Origin: Arenicola marina
Lineage: Eukaryota > Annelida > Polychaeta > Arenicolidae
Direction of reading: 5' to 3'
Assembly (NCBI GenBank): GCA_964019135.1
Contig: OZ025257.1
Location: 23,296,352 to 23,360,351 of the forward strand
Length of the DNA: 64,000 bases
The position numbers and the translations under genes are program-made. The notes beneath the pieces were generated by a model. The model did no database searches. It was not told the DNA's origin and saw only the letters and a program-made list of their open reading frames with translations. This document shows, piece by piece, positions 1 through 11,752 of the stretch. Each line of letters opens with the position of its first letter. Within the stretch, counting starts at the first letter, position 1.

Positions 1-1685
1 GTTGAAAAATTGCTTATTCTGTACCTTTAGATCACGAATTAGTTTAAAGTTACTGGACAAACAGGTAGTGTACTATTATAGCAAGCTCTCGCCATTAATG
101 AGAAACCTCTCGCCATAAGTTTTATATTTCATGTCAGAAATTAGCATGGAGGTACTTGTGGCCCTGTTCTTTGAATTGGGCGACTTGGGGCTAGGACCGA
201 CGCACATACGAGATTACTCAGGCATCGATTCTCCGGACAGCCCCCTCCTCCTCCGCCCCCCCCCCCCTCCCCTCCAATCAGGAGCAGACACCACCATGGG
301 CCATAGATCAGCCCACGTGTCAGGGAAGGCGGTTGTACGTCGCTGAAAGTAGATTACGTGATATTTTCGCTGCTTCTATTCCAATAAAGGAGCTCTTTCA
401 TATGACCGCCGTTACACGGAATCGACTTGGCGAGCCAGCGTTTTTTTTCGCAAAAATGAGACTTCTGAGAAGCTCTATCTTTAGCAAGCCGTCGTTTTTT
501 CATGTCGTCTCTGGTATCAGGTTAGTTGATCAATTTTATTCGTTTAGCGGGTTATTAGGATGACATTGTCTTTGTAACTGACGATATTAACAAGCCAAAA
601 CATGCAACATGCAACATTGAAATGTCAACAATGTCGCATAGGCCTACTTCCCCCCTATTTGTGCCGCTTGGCCCGGTTTCAACCTGCGGCTTATGGACTG
701 GTACACAAGCAAGTTATCTATATAATAGTAGGACAGAAAAATATGTGGCGTTCGCCATGTGGAATACTGGCACCCAAATACAGAAACGGGCTTCTTTTCC
801 TTAGCAGTAAAACGTTTCTGTTTATCCCAGTCATATGAGAATAAACCGTGACCGTGATCTAATTATGTGATGATCACGTCCATGATCTAATCCTGTGATG
901 ATCACATCCATGATCTAATCCTGTCATGGTCACGTCAATAGCGGACGGGGATTTAATCATGTCATGGTCACGTCAATGGTGAACCGTGATCTAATCCTGT
1001 CCTGGTGACGTCAGTGGTGAACCGTGATCTAATCATCTCATGTTAATGTGTCAATGGTGGACCGTGATCTAATCCTGCCATGTCAATGTCAATGGTGGAC
1101 CGTAATCTAATCCTCTCATGATCATGGCCAAAGGCGATCTAATCCTGTCCTTGTGACCTCTATGGTGAACGGTTATCTAATCCTGTCATGTTAATGTCAA
1201 TGGTGGACCTTGATCTAATCCTGTCATGGTAATGTCAGTGACCAAAAGGCAATCTAATCCTGTCCTGGTGACCTCTATGGCGAACGATTATCTAATCCTG
1301 TCAGGGTTACGTCAATAGCGGACAGTGCTAAAAGGTAATTTTATTTAATCTTAATCTGTAGTTTTCTTTTCATTAAATTTCTTAACAAAGTGAGTATATT
1401 ACACTGCACATATAATGTGTCGTCCATCCATACAAGTTGACTATCAAACATTACAAAATGACTCTTTGATGCTTGAAAAAACCAGCATGTTTTCAGTAAT
1501 AATATATTTCATATTATATATTATATACATATACACGTCATGTATATTGGAAACATTATTGTAAGCTTTTATTCAACCAGACGTTTTTGTCTTTGCAAAA
1601 TTAAAGTTCAGACTTTCGAATTTTCAGTATGAATTCTGTTAATTTCCAAAATGCACGATGTTGACCGCACAGATTCGCTGCCATG
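1..1685 (+). repeat. Left arm of long inverted repeat
   Basis: This segment is the reverse complement of 7093-8964 at roughly 95% identity where compared by eye. The outer end GTTGAAAAATTGC matches GCAATTTTTCAAC ending at 8964, and the inner end is CACAGATTCGCTGCC. The arm contains a 38-bp subrepeat array. The sequence before base 1 is not visible, so the true arm end may lie outside the window. Confidence 0.85.
845..1330. repeat. 38-bp subrepeat array, left arm
   Basis: About twelve imperfect copies with a spacing near 38 bp (for example CGTGAT at 985, 1023 and 1063). The core words are GTGATCTAATCCTGTC and GTCAATGGTG. No protein coding. The same array recurs inverted in the other arms. Confidence 0.85.
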
Positions 1686-2613
1686 CAGAAAACTATGAAT
1701 GTGTCGTCTGCGTTCTGTCCAAGTTGAAATCCTTTACTATAAGATTTAATTTAAACGTTTTAATTCCATGGTTTAGTTGAATGGACGAGTGTGGACCTCC
1801 CTGATGTATGTCCCCATGACGTCCCTGGCGGATGGAACACAATGTTATTGCAACCCATTATAACCTGGAGCAGGTAACCGCCCAGGAGGCTGACGGCGGC
1901 ACAGCCATGGGTGCACGCCAGGGTATCGGGGCGGGGAGGTGGCGGATGAGGGCGGGTGGGGGGGGGGGGGAGAAGGTCCCAGGTATAGTAGCATGCCGGG
2001 ACTTTTTGTCTTATTTTCCTACCCCTGTGTAACGAACTGCGCACGCACATGCGCCACTTAGAGCGAGATTTGTCCGCTTCCGCCGCAGGTTTTGGTAATT
2101 TCCCCTCTCCACTAACTTCCCGCGAGGCTCTTGGCGGAAGTTGTTTGATCATTGCATTTTGCGTGCCACGCGGCTGCGCGGCTAGTGTATTGAGAAGCGG
2201 GGCGCTGCTAACGGCGGCGTCTCCAGCTGTTTTGTACTTAGATCTACGGCCTCTGCATTTACGGCTGTCCACTGGGTGATCGTCATTAAAACTCACCCCC
2301 AGCCTTTTTAACGGCTTTATAAAACATCCATCCTTTAGTGAGGATCTCTCAGGACTAGGTGGAGTGGCGGGCAGCATCCTCGCACCCAACGCTAGCAGGC
2401 CGGCTGTGTCCGACTACTTACTGGTGATACAATTTGTCAAGGCAACAACCCTTACAGACATAACGAAGACGATAAAGTTGACAAAAAGAAGTTTTAGACC
2501 ATTTTGTGAGTGAAAGGAACCTCCCGGGACAATGGAATGGGGTTGGATAAACGTGCCCGATGTGCAGGTGCTATGGATCAAACTGACTAACTATTGGTGC
2601 TTCCAGCTGATCC

Positions 2614-2873
2614 GGGGCCGGCGCGACAGATCAGTGCGTCAGAACGCTGGCATTGAGTGCTCTGGTCACCTGAGAGCCTAACGGCACGTGGGTCGGTGGT
2701 TCGAGCCCTGCTGCGGCCATGTCTGTATGGTCGCAGGATAAAGATCCCATGTCTTTCTTCGTAAAGTGTAGGGTTTACCCCCGGGGACATGGCTCCACTC
2801 TGTCTTCCTTCTCCCATTAACGCGATATGACCAAAAGTGGTTAAAGCGTCCTGAATAACCAACCAACCATCCA
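2614..2873 (+). mobile_element. tRNA-derived SINE in unit A
   Basis: About 260 bp flanked by 12-bp target-site duplications TCCAGCTGATCC (2602-2613 and 2874-2885). The head is tRNA-like, with a degraded box A (AGATCAGTGCG) and box B GGTTCGAGCCC. The body contains AAAGATCCCATGTC, and the 3' tail is CCAACCAACCATCC. The duplications and box spacing indicate LINE-mediated insertion of a polymerase III SINE. It predates unit duplication because all four units carry it at the same site. Confidence 0.85.
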
Positions 2874-3204
2874 TCCAGCTGATCCATTTCACTCCCGCCG
2901 AGCTAGCGATACATTGCACTTATGAGCTGCATCCACAGGCTAATCAAAAAAAACTTTTTTAGTCGAAATTCATAACATTTAACATATGAAAACCAAAAGC
3001 TACGTTATTTTTCGAAACCGCCCCACCCCCCTATCTATCTGGCATATCGGCCCTATAAAATGTGAGTTCGCTCAATTTATCCCCAATTCAGTTACGACAT
3101 TTTGATCAACATGAGGAAAGTGTGGTATATTTTTTATCTGAGACACGCTCTGGCACATAAGACTGAACCAATTGGGCTTTATAACTGTAAATTTAGTAGT
3201 TAAT

Positions 3205-3234
3205 AGAGCCGGCACTGATGTACAGCGGCCCCCA
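3205..3234 (-). mobile_element. Truncated remnant of the second SINE, unit A
   Basis: Only the part around box A remains (GAGCCGGCACTGATGTACAG on the plus strand). It is joined directly to TAGTAGTTAAT, so about 80 bp including box B is deleted. Unit B has the same remnant at about 11723-11752, with the same deletion. Confidence 0.65.
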
Positions 3235-6119
3235 GTGAAATAACCAGGACCTTCACACCTTAGATCCGAATGGCCGAAATATAATGATAGAATGAACCTA
3301 TTTGGGATAAGCAGGGGTGTCAATGTGTGTAGTTTGAAGACTTCGTCAACCACGTAAATCATGCAGGATTTGCCATTTAATGAAAAGTTATCAAGAAAAT
3401 GAGATACTGAGAACATCGCATCACCAACGAATGGGATTTTAACATTGGCTCAAACATATCCAAGATGTTTATGCGCTATTCTTAATAAACAGTTTTAATA
3501 TTAATTATCATTATGGAGGCATACGCTCCTTGTACAGTACCTTACCTAGTGTGTTATAAAGATCCGTTTTGCAGACACGAGTCTCGCAAGCGATCGGTTT
3601 TCCACTATCTGGTGCGGAATTTTGAAGGCATGTGAGCATGTATGGGCACCAAGTGACAGACGTCATATGATTGGTTGCATTGCAGGTGGAAGTAGAGAGC
3701 AGCGCCGGGACTTACTGACACAATCGTTGCCCAGCAACCTAAGCTGTTCGCTCCGCCCACCAGAGGCGTCGTGGGGAAGGGCTTAACGAGGGAAGGCCAA
3801 ACGTGAAAACTTGTTCTCACTGTTTTAGGAAGTCCTTTGCACTCGTACGTTGTCATGGATTTTCGACATTTTCTGATTAAGTGAAAGAAATTATTCAAAT
3901 ATTTTCGCAGTGGGATAATGTGAGAGACGAACCATGGTCAAAGCCACGCTCAAAGTCAATGTGAACAAAGTATACTCGAGGCCCGTGCGGGGGGGGGGGG
4001 GAGGGGAGGGTACTTAATACATTGGCGTGGGCGGGGGGTTCCGTGGTAAAGCCTCCCCCCCTCCTTTTTCACCGCTCGGTCGGGGTATTTTGTCACTGCA
4101 ACCCGCTCAATAAACACACATTTTCAGAGGCCCCCGTATTCGTATAACAGTGCCCCCTCCCCCCCCCCCCCGCACCCACCGGGGCTGGAGGCACCAGGCG
4201 AGGGCATCGCACCCAAGGAAGATACTCAGTATACATCTACAATTATTGTAGTAAGCCGTGACATAAATCATGCTTGACTAAACAGTGCAGAAAAAAAATC
4301 TCGTGCGAAATCTTGAGGAAGTTGTGACGTATACTACGCGGTGAAGTAGAAGCAGACGACATTTGACACTTAAAATCCCCACTTCGGCTGCCTTCGCGTA
4401 GCGCCAAACACTTCTGGTGAAGTGTCTTCTGGGAAGCGCGTCACGCCGGCTGCCATCTGATGCACGGTATTGACTGTGTAGGGGAGATGGGAGACTACAA
4501 GTGTCCCCGCTAGAGGACATCTTGAGCCACTCTAACAGGGTGGCGTCGCTTTGAAGGACCTTCAACGGAGACCCCATAGACCTGGCAACCCGTGGCTTCC
4601 CACATACATCCACACGGCCCACATAGGCCATACTGGACTCCAGACGATACATCCGTCTCCAGGTTTTATGGATCAAGATGGGGGTTGGGGATCCCGAACC
4701 AGCAACAATCTGTCGCGAGTTTTAACCGCGGGACTCTGTATATACTATACTCCTTATAATTTATTGGCCTCTTCAACAACCAACACAACGAGTGATTCCA
4801 AGTTTTTGAATGCCTGAGGAATGGGACAACATGTATGGTAATCTATTCGTGGCTTAATCAGGATGATCGAGTTTGCGGAGTCGGGGTCCATGGTTGTCAT
4901 TTTGTTGTCGGGCGTTATTATTGCTATACTGCTGCGCTGTCAAAGTGATATTTCTCTCGTCCATGTGTATCACCTATTAAAGACGTCGAGCCAAGGGTAT
5001 CGCTGGTGCCGAACTGGGCCTGAGCGTCCCATTTGTAGCCATCATCATACAAATCATCGGCTCAGTCCTTCAGAAATACGTCCTTTCGCACAATAAAATA
5101 TATCTTTGTGTCTACATATATTTTTTGTTGAAAAAACTAATGGTGATGAATCAGTGAGAAAAGAGGGAGGGAGAAGGAGGAAGAAAGATATGAATTAAAC
5201 AAGAAAGGAAGAGGGGAGGGGGAGGAGGGGGAACGTGGGGGGACGGAGAGGGGAAGGGGATAAAATGGACAATAAAGGAAAATAGGCTGGGGTGGAGAGG
5301 GCAAGAGAAGAGGGAAATGGGTTAATTTGGACAGCAAGGGAAGAAAGAGGGTGGGAGAAGGATAATGGGACAGGGGGGGGGGGGCGGTGCGGGGGGAGAG
5401 GGGATAAATGAAACAATATATTGATCGTGCTTTTTTTTCAGTAAAAGTATAACATTTCAATCCGTATTTTAGTAAAAGTATAACATTTCAATCCGTATTT
5501 CAGTCATTCCAGTTGTTTCCGTTCACTATGGCCTGATATAGCCTTCCGGGGTGAAGGGGCCGTTAAATCGAATCTTCTCTTCACTTACTGAGTATGATTG
5601 AGATATTTCATGGATATTAGAGCTGCCCTCCGTCCTTTCGCGGAGTTCCGGCAGAGAGAAGAAAAAACATGGAAGTATTATGATAAAGTTTGTGTGAAGT
5701 AGTAATGTTTTCGGATGCCAGTTGGCACTAGTGGGGGCCCTTTTATACCAGAATTAACTTGAAATTAGAGCCCAGCTTAAGAATGGGAGGGTCTGAGGGG
5801 GTGAGGGTCTAGGGGGAGGTAAATGGTATAATGACAAATCTTGACGGCCCCAATTTCGTATATACATAAATGTCTTGTGACTGACCTATATATGTGTGAT
5901 ATCTCGGCGCAGGCCCCATGGATAAAAGACACCAAAAACTCGCAAGAGCTTCGGGCAAAATTGGAAATACCCTTTTGGTATAATGTGGTTGGGGTTCACC
6001 CTGGCTACGAAGGGTTGACGGAGTAAATCCCGTCAGTTTGGGATGTAAACTTTCAGCGTCCATTCAGACCTGGGACCAGAAATACGACATGTATATACCA
6101 CATCGTGACAGACCGAAAC

Positions 6120-6770
6120 ATATACAAGATTATCTTGGCGGAGAGCCGCCCACCCCCCCCCCCCTCCGCCACCACCCCACCCCCGCCCCTCTCCAATCAG
6201 GAGCGGACACCACCATGGGCCATAGATCAGCCCACGTGTCAGAGAAGGCGATTGAACGTCGCTCAAAGTAAAATACGTGATGTTTTCGCTTCTATGCCAA
6301 TGAAGGACATCTTTCATATTACGTTCGTTAGACGGAACCAACTTGGCAAGCCAGCGTTTTTTCGCAAAAAATGTGTCTTCTGAGAAGCTCTATGCTTAGA
6401 CAGCCGTCGTTATTTCATGTTGTCTCTGGTATCAGGTTAGTTGATCAATTTTATTCGTTTAGTGAGTTGTCTTTGTAACTGACGAAGTTGACAAGCCAAA
6501 AATTTTAACTACGAGGAATAGCATGCAACATTGAAATGTCAACAATTTCACATAGGCCTACTTCCCCCTATTTGTGCCGCTTGGCCCAATTTCGACCTGC
6601 GGCTTATGGACTGGTAGAAATGAAAGTTATCTATATAATAGAAGCACAGATAAATATGTGGTGGTCGCCACGTGGAATATTGTCACCCGAATAAACAAAC
6701 AGGCTTCCTTTCCTTAGCATTAAAACGTTTCTGTTTATCCCAGTCATATGAGAATAAACCGTGACCGTGA
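6120..6770 (+). repeat. Inner inverted-repeat arm (unit A)
   Basis: Direct copy of about 220-840 and inverted copy of about 8090-8745. Shared landmarks are CCAATCAGGAGC, CATAGATCAGCCCACGTGTC and GTTTATCCCAGTCATATGAG. The equivalent in B is about 14650-15265, and in D about 29580-29827 up to the gap. In C only its first part survives, to 23104. Confidence 0.8.
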
Positions 6771-7092
6771 TCTAATTATGTGATGATCACGGCTATGATA
6801 TAATCCTGTCATGGTCACGTCAATAGCGGACGGTGATTTACTCATGTCATGGTCACGTCAATGGTGAACCGTGATCTAATCTTGTCCCTGTGATGTCAAT
6901 GGTGAACCGTGATCTAATCATATGTTAATGTCAATGGTGGACCGTGATCTAATCCTGCCATGTTAATGTCAATGGTGGACCGTAATCTGATCCTCTCATG
7001 ATCATGGTCAAAGGCGATCTAATCCTGTCCTGGTGACCTCTATGGTAAACCGTGATCTAATCCTGTCATGGTAATGTCAGTGACCAAAGGCA
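6765..7092. repeat. 38-bp subrepeat array, inner arm of unit A
   Basis: Same family as 845-1330 and in the same orientation, about eight copies. The equivalent in unit B is about 15285-15612. Confidence 0.8.
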
Positions 7093-8964
7093 ATGGCAGC
7101 GAATCTGTGTTTTCACCATCGTGCATTTTGGAAATTATCAGAAATTATACTGAAAATTCGAACTTTAATTTTGCAAAGACAAAACCGTCTGGTTGAATAA
7201 AAGCTGACAATAATGTTTCCAATATACATGACGTTTATATATATATCATATATAATATGAAATATAGTATTACTGAAAACATGCTGTTTTTTAAAGCACC
7301 AAAGAGTCATTTTGTAATGTTTGATAGTCAACTTGTATGGATGGACGACACATTATATATGCAGTGTAATATACTCACTTTGTTAAGAAATCTAAAGAAA
7401 AGAAAACTACAGATTAAGATTAAATAAAATTACCTTTTATCACTGTCCGCTATTGACGTAACCCTGACAGGATTAGATGACCGTTCGACATAGAGGTCAC
7501 CAGGACAAGATTAGATTGCCTTTGGCCATTGACATTATCATGACAGGATTAGATATCGGTCCACCATTGACATTAACATGACAGGATTATATCACGGTTC
7601 ACCATTGACGTCACCATGACAGGATTACATAACCATTTGCCATAGAGTTCACCAGGACAGGATTAGATCGTTTTTGGCCATTAAAACGAGAGGATTAGAT
7701 TACGGTCGACCATTGACATTAACATGGCAGGATTAGATCACGGTCCACCATTGACATTAACATGACAGGATTATATCACGGTTCACCATTGACGTCACCA
7801 TGACAGGATTACATAACCATTTGCCATAGAGTTCACCAGGACAGGATTAGATCGTTTTTGGCCATTAAAACGAGAGGATTAGATTACGGTCGACCATTGA
7901 CATTAACATGGCAGGATTAGATCACGGTCCACCATTGACATTGACATGAGATGATTATATCATGGTTCACCATTGGCGTCACGAGGACAGGATTAGACCA
8001 CGGTTCGCCATTGACGTGACCATGACATGATTAAATCATCGTCCGCTATTGACGTGAACATGACAGGATTAGATCCTGGACCTAATTCATCACATAATTG
8101 GATCACGGTCACGGTTTATTCTCATATGACTGGGATAAACAGAAACGTTTTACTGCTAAGGAAAGGAAACCCGTTTGTGTATTCGGGTGCTAGTATTCCA
8201 CATGGCGACCACCACATTTTTATCTGTCCTACTATTATAAAGATAACTTGCTTGTGTACCAGTCCATAAGCCGCAGGTCGAAACCGGGCCAAGCGGCACA
8301 AATAGGGGGAAGTAGGCCTATGCAAAATTGTTGACATTTCAATGTTGCATGCTATTTCCTTGTAGTTAAAATGTTTTGGCTTATTAACGTCGCTAGTTAC
8401 AAAGACAACTCACTAAACGAATAAAATTTATCAACTAACCTGATACCAGAGACGACATGAAACAACGACGGCGTCTAAGCATAGAGCTTCTCAGAAGGCA
8501 GCCACATTTTTGCGAAAAAAACGCTGGCTCGCCAAGTCGGTTCCGTCTAACGAACGTAATATGAAAGAGCTCCTTTATTGGAATAGAAGCGAAAATATCA
8601 CGTATTTTATTTTGAGCGACGTTCAACCGCCTTCCTTGACACGTGGGCTGATCTATGGCCCATGGCAGAGTTTGCTCCTGATTGGAGAGAAGAGGGGAGG
8701 GGGGAGGGGCGGAAGGGGAGGTGGTTGTCCGGAAAGTCAATGCCTGAGTAATCCCTTATGTGCGTCGGTCCTAGCCGCAAGTCGCCCAATTCAAAGAACA
8801 GGGTCACAAGTACCTCCATGCTAATTTCTGACATGAAATATAAAACTTATGGCGCGAGGTTTCTCATTAATGGCGAGAGCTTGCTATAATAGTACACTAC
8901 CTGTTTGTCCAGTAACTTTAAACTAATTCATGATCTAACGGTACAGAATAAGCAATTTTTCAAC
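7093..8964 (-). repeat. Right arm of long inverted repeat (unit A)
   Basis: Reverse complement of 1-1685. It is longer than the left arm, partly because of a 177-bp internal duplication. Its part 8090-8745 is also inverted against 6120-6770, giving a nested, closer hairpin with a loop of about 1.3 kb. Equivalent arms lie at about 15603-17288 in B and 23106-23819 in C. Confidence 0.85.
7440..8115. repeat. 38-bp subrepeat array, right arm of unit A
   Basis: Inverted version of the same subrepeat, with the words ACAGGATTAGATCACGGT and CACCATTGAC. It contains a 177-bp block present twice (from about 7566 and 7743) that is single in unit B (about 16075). The unit B array lies at about 15955-16440. 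Confidence 0.8.
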
Positions 8965-9880
8965 TTGAGCTGGTCTGATTTAGCCAAACGGATGCCATGC
9001 CTCATTTTGCATCCAACATTCTAAACACCGAAAATATGTTGCACGAATGCCAAGTATAGAAAGTGTGGAATAATGTCAGCACCTGAATTTCACAGAGGGG
9101 GTGAACTACCACTGTGAAAGATAATCAAACAAAAGAGTTGTTTTTCTGACCAGGGATTTGAGAGCACTCCAGGCCACATGAAGATGGTGTGGCTACTCCA
9201 GTATTTGTCGGTGTTTGGTAATTCATGATGGCCGCGGGAGAGCGGGAAAAACTTCAGCAAAACGTGACAAAAAGGGGAAATTAGGGGGCTATATCAACAA
9301 GGTGTGCATCTTTAGCGAAAAATTATATGAAGTTAGTTTTTGAGAAGCAATGTAATAAATTTGAATGCTGTAGCTTCTAACGGGAGTCAGTCGCCATTCT
9401 CTTTTTAAAATGTGTCCAAAATTTACATGGTCGGCAACGTGACTGTTTTCCCTAGAAAACGTCACATGGCACTACGTCGGTCCTGGATACCACAATTTGG
9501 TACATATCGGTCACGAGACATTTAGGACTAAGACCAATTGGGGTCGTCAATATTTGTCATTAGGCCATTTACGCACCCCCCCCCCCTTTCCCCTCCTAGG
9601 CTGGGCCATTATATCAAGTTGGTGCTTCTCTGAAATAGCACTCACTGCTGTCAGCTTAAACCCGAAAACAAACGTTGCCATAATACAACGATGTTTTTCC
9701 TTTTCTCTACCCGGAACGCAGCGAAAGTACGTATGCCATGTCTGTAAGCTTACAGCCCTCAGCTCACAGCTCTAATATCCATGACATATCTCAATCATAC
9801 TCCTTGTTGTACCAAAAACTAATATGCAGTCGAACACCATGAACGTGAAGAGAACATTCGATTTAACGGCATTTTCAGCC
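8965..9880. repeat. Inter-unit spacer with a diverged inverted segment
   Basis: About 0.9 kb between the right arm of A and the start of B, repeated at 17289-18206 and 23820-24738. Its part 9490-9870 is a diverged reverse-complement relative of about 5560-5890; both contain TCTAATATCCATGA and CATATCTCAATCATACT-like words in opposite orientation. No gene seen. Confidence 0.7.
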
Positions 9881-11133
9881 TTTCTTTTCATTAAATTTCT
9901 TAACAAAGTGAGTATATTACACTGCACATATAATGTGTCGTCCATCTATACAAGTTGACTATCAAACATTACAAAATGACTCTTTGATGCTTCAAAAAAC
10001 AGCATGTTTTCAGTAATACTATATTTCATATTATATATTATATATATATATATACACGTCATGTATATTGGAAACATTATTGTAAGCTTCTATTCAACCA
10101 GACGGTTTTGTCTTTGCAAAATTAAAGTTCAGACTTTCGAATTTTCAGTATAAATTCTGTTAATTTCCAAAATGGACGATGTTGACCGCACAGATTCGCT
10201 GCCATGCAGAAAACTATGAATGTGTCGTCTGCGTTCTGTCCAAGTTGAAATCCTTATAATATGATTTAATTTAAACGTTTTAATTCCATGGTTTAGTTGA
10301 ATGGACGAGTGCGGACCTCCCTGATGTATGTCCCCATGACGTCCCTGGCGGATGGAACACAATGTTATTGCAACCCATTATAACCTGGAGCAGGTAACCG
10401 CCCAGGATGCTGACGGCGGCACAGCCATGGGTGCACGCCAGGGTATCGGGGCGGGGAGGTGGCGGATGAGGGTGGGTGGGGGGGGTGGGGAGAAGGTCCC
10501 AGGTATAGTAGCATGCCGGACTTTTTGTCTTATTTTCCTACCCTGTGTAACGAACTGCGCACGCACATGCGCCACTTAGAGCGAGATTTGTCCGCTTCCG
10601 TCCCAGGTTTTGGATGTCGTAATTTCCCCTCTCCACTAACTTCCCGCGAGGCTCTTGGCGGAAGTTGTTTGATCAATGCATTTTGCGTGCCACGCGGCAG
10701 CGCGCGGAGTGTATGGAGAAGCAGGGCGCTGCTAACGGCGGCGTCTCCAGCTGTTTTGTACTTAGATCTACGGCCTCTGCATTTACGGCTGTCCACTGGG
10801 TGATCGTCATTAAAACTCACCCCCAGCCTTTTTAACGGCTTTATAAAACATCCATCCTTTAGTGAGGATCTCTCAGGACTAGGTGGAGTGGCGGGCAGCA
10901 TCCTCGCACCCAGAGCTAGCAGGCCGGCTGTGTCCGACTACTTACTGGTGATACAATTTGTTATGGCGACAACCCTCACATAACGAAAACGATAAAGTTG
11001 ACAAAAAGGTGTTTCAGATCATTTTGTGCGTGAAAGGAACCTCTTGGGACAATGGAATGGGGTTGGATAAACGTGCTCGATGTGCAGGTGCTATGGATCA
11101 AACTCACTAACTGTTGGTGCTTCCAGCTGATCC

Positions 11134-11394
11134 GGGGCCGGCGCGACAGCTCAGTGGGTCAGAACGCTCGCAATGAGTGCTCTGGTCACCTGAGAGCCTA
11201 ACGGCACGTGGGTCGGTGGTTCGAGCCCTGCTGTGGCCATGTCTGTGTGGTCGCAGGATAAAGATCCCATGTCTTTCTTCGTAAAGAGTAGGGGTTTACC
11301 CCCGGGGACATGACTCCACTCTGCTTTCCTTGTCCCATTGACGCGATATGACCAAAAGTGGTTAAAGCGTCCTGAATAACCAACCAACCATCCA
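11134..11394 (+). mobile_element. tRNA-derived SINE in unit B
   Basis: Same insertion as in unit A. Box A AGCTCAGTGGG is at 11148-11158 and box B GGTTCGAGCCC at 11218-11228. Target-site duplications TCCAGCTGATCC are at 11122-11133 and 11395-11406. The box A is closer to consensus than in unit A. Confidence 0.88.
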
Positions 11395-11722
11395 TCCAGC
11401 TGATCCATTTCACCCCCGCCGAGCTAGCGATACATTGCACTTGTGAGCTGCATCAACAGGCTAAAACACACCTTTTTTGGCCGAAATTCATAACATTTAA
11501 CATAAGGAAATCAAAAGCTAGGTTATCTCTCGAAACCGCCCCACCCCCCTATCTATCTAGCATATCAACCCTATAAAATGTGGGTTCGCTCAATTTATCC
11601 CCAATTCAGTTACGACAATTTGATCAACATGAGGCAAGTGTGGTATATTTTTTATCTGAGACACGCTCTGGCACATAAGACTGAACCAATTGGGCTTTAT
11701 AGCTGTGAATTTAGTAGTTAAT

Positions 11723-11752
11723 AGAGCCGGCACTGATGTACAGCGGCCCCCA
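11723..11752 (-). mobile_element. Truncated remnant of the second SINE, unit B
   Basis: Same deletion as in unit A, which groups A and B for this part of the unit against C and D. Confidence 0.65.

Larger units (their letters stand above)
1363..9880. repeat. Tandem unit A (about 8.5 kb) of the 1-29.8 kb array
   Basis: First unit of a head-to-tail array. The unit start was fixed on the shared word TTTCTTTTCATTAAATTT, found at 1363, 9881, 18207 and 24739. Unlike the other units, A is preceded at 1-1362 by inverted arm sequence instead of the 0.9 kb spacer seen at 8965-9880. It holds a GC-rich block (about 1900-2400), a full tRNA-derived SINE, long G or C runs (about 1955, 3990, 4155, 5380), a purine-rich tract (5150-5400) and inverted arms from 6120 to 8964. 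Every open frame is short, and none resembles a transposase, integrase or reverse transcriptase. I see no gene in the unit. Confidence 0.85.
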
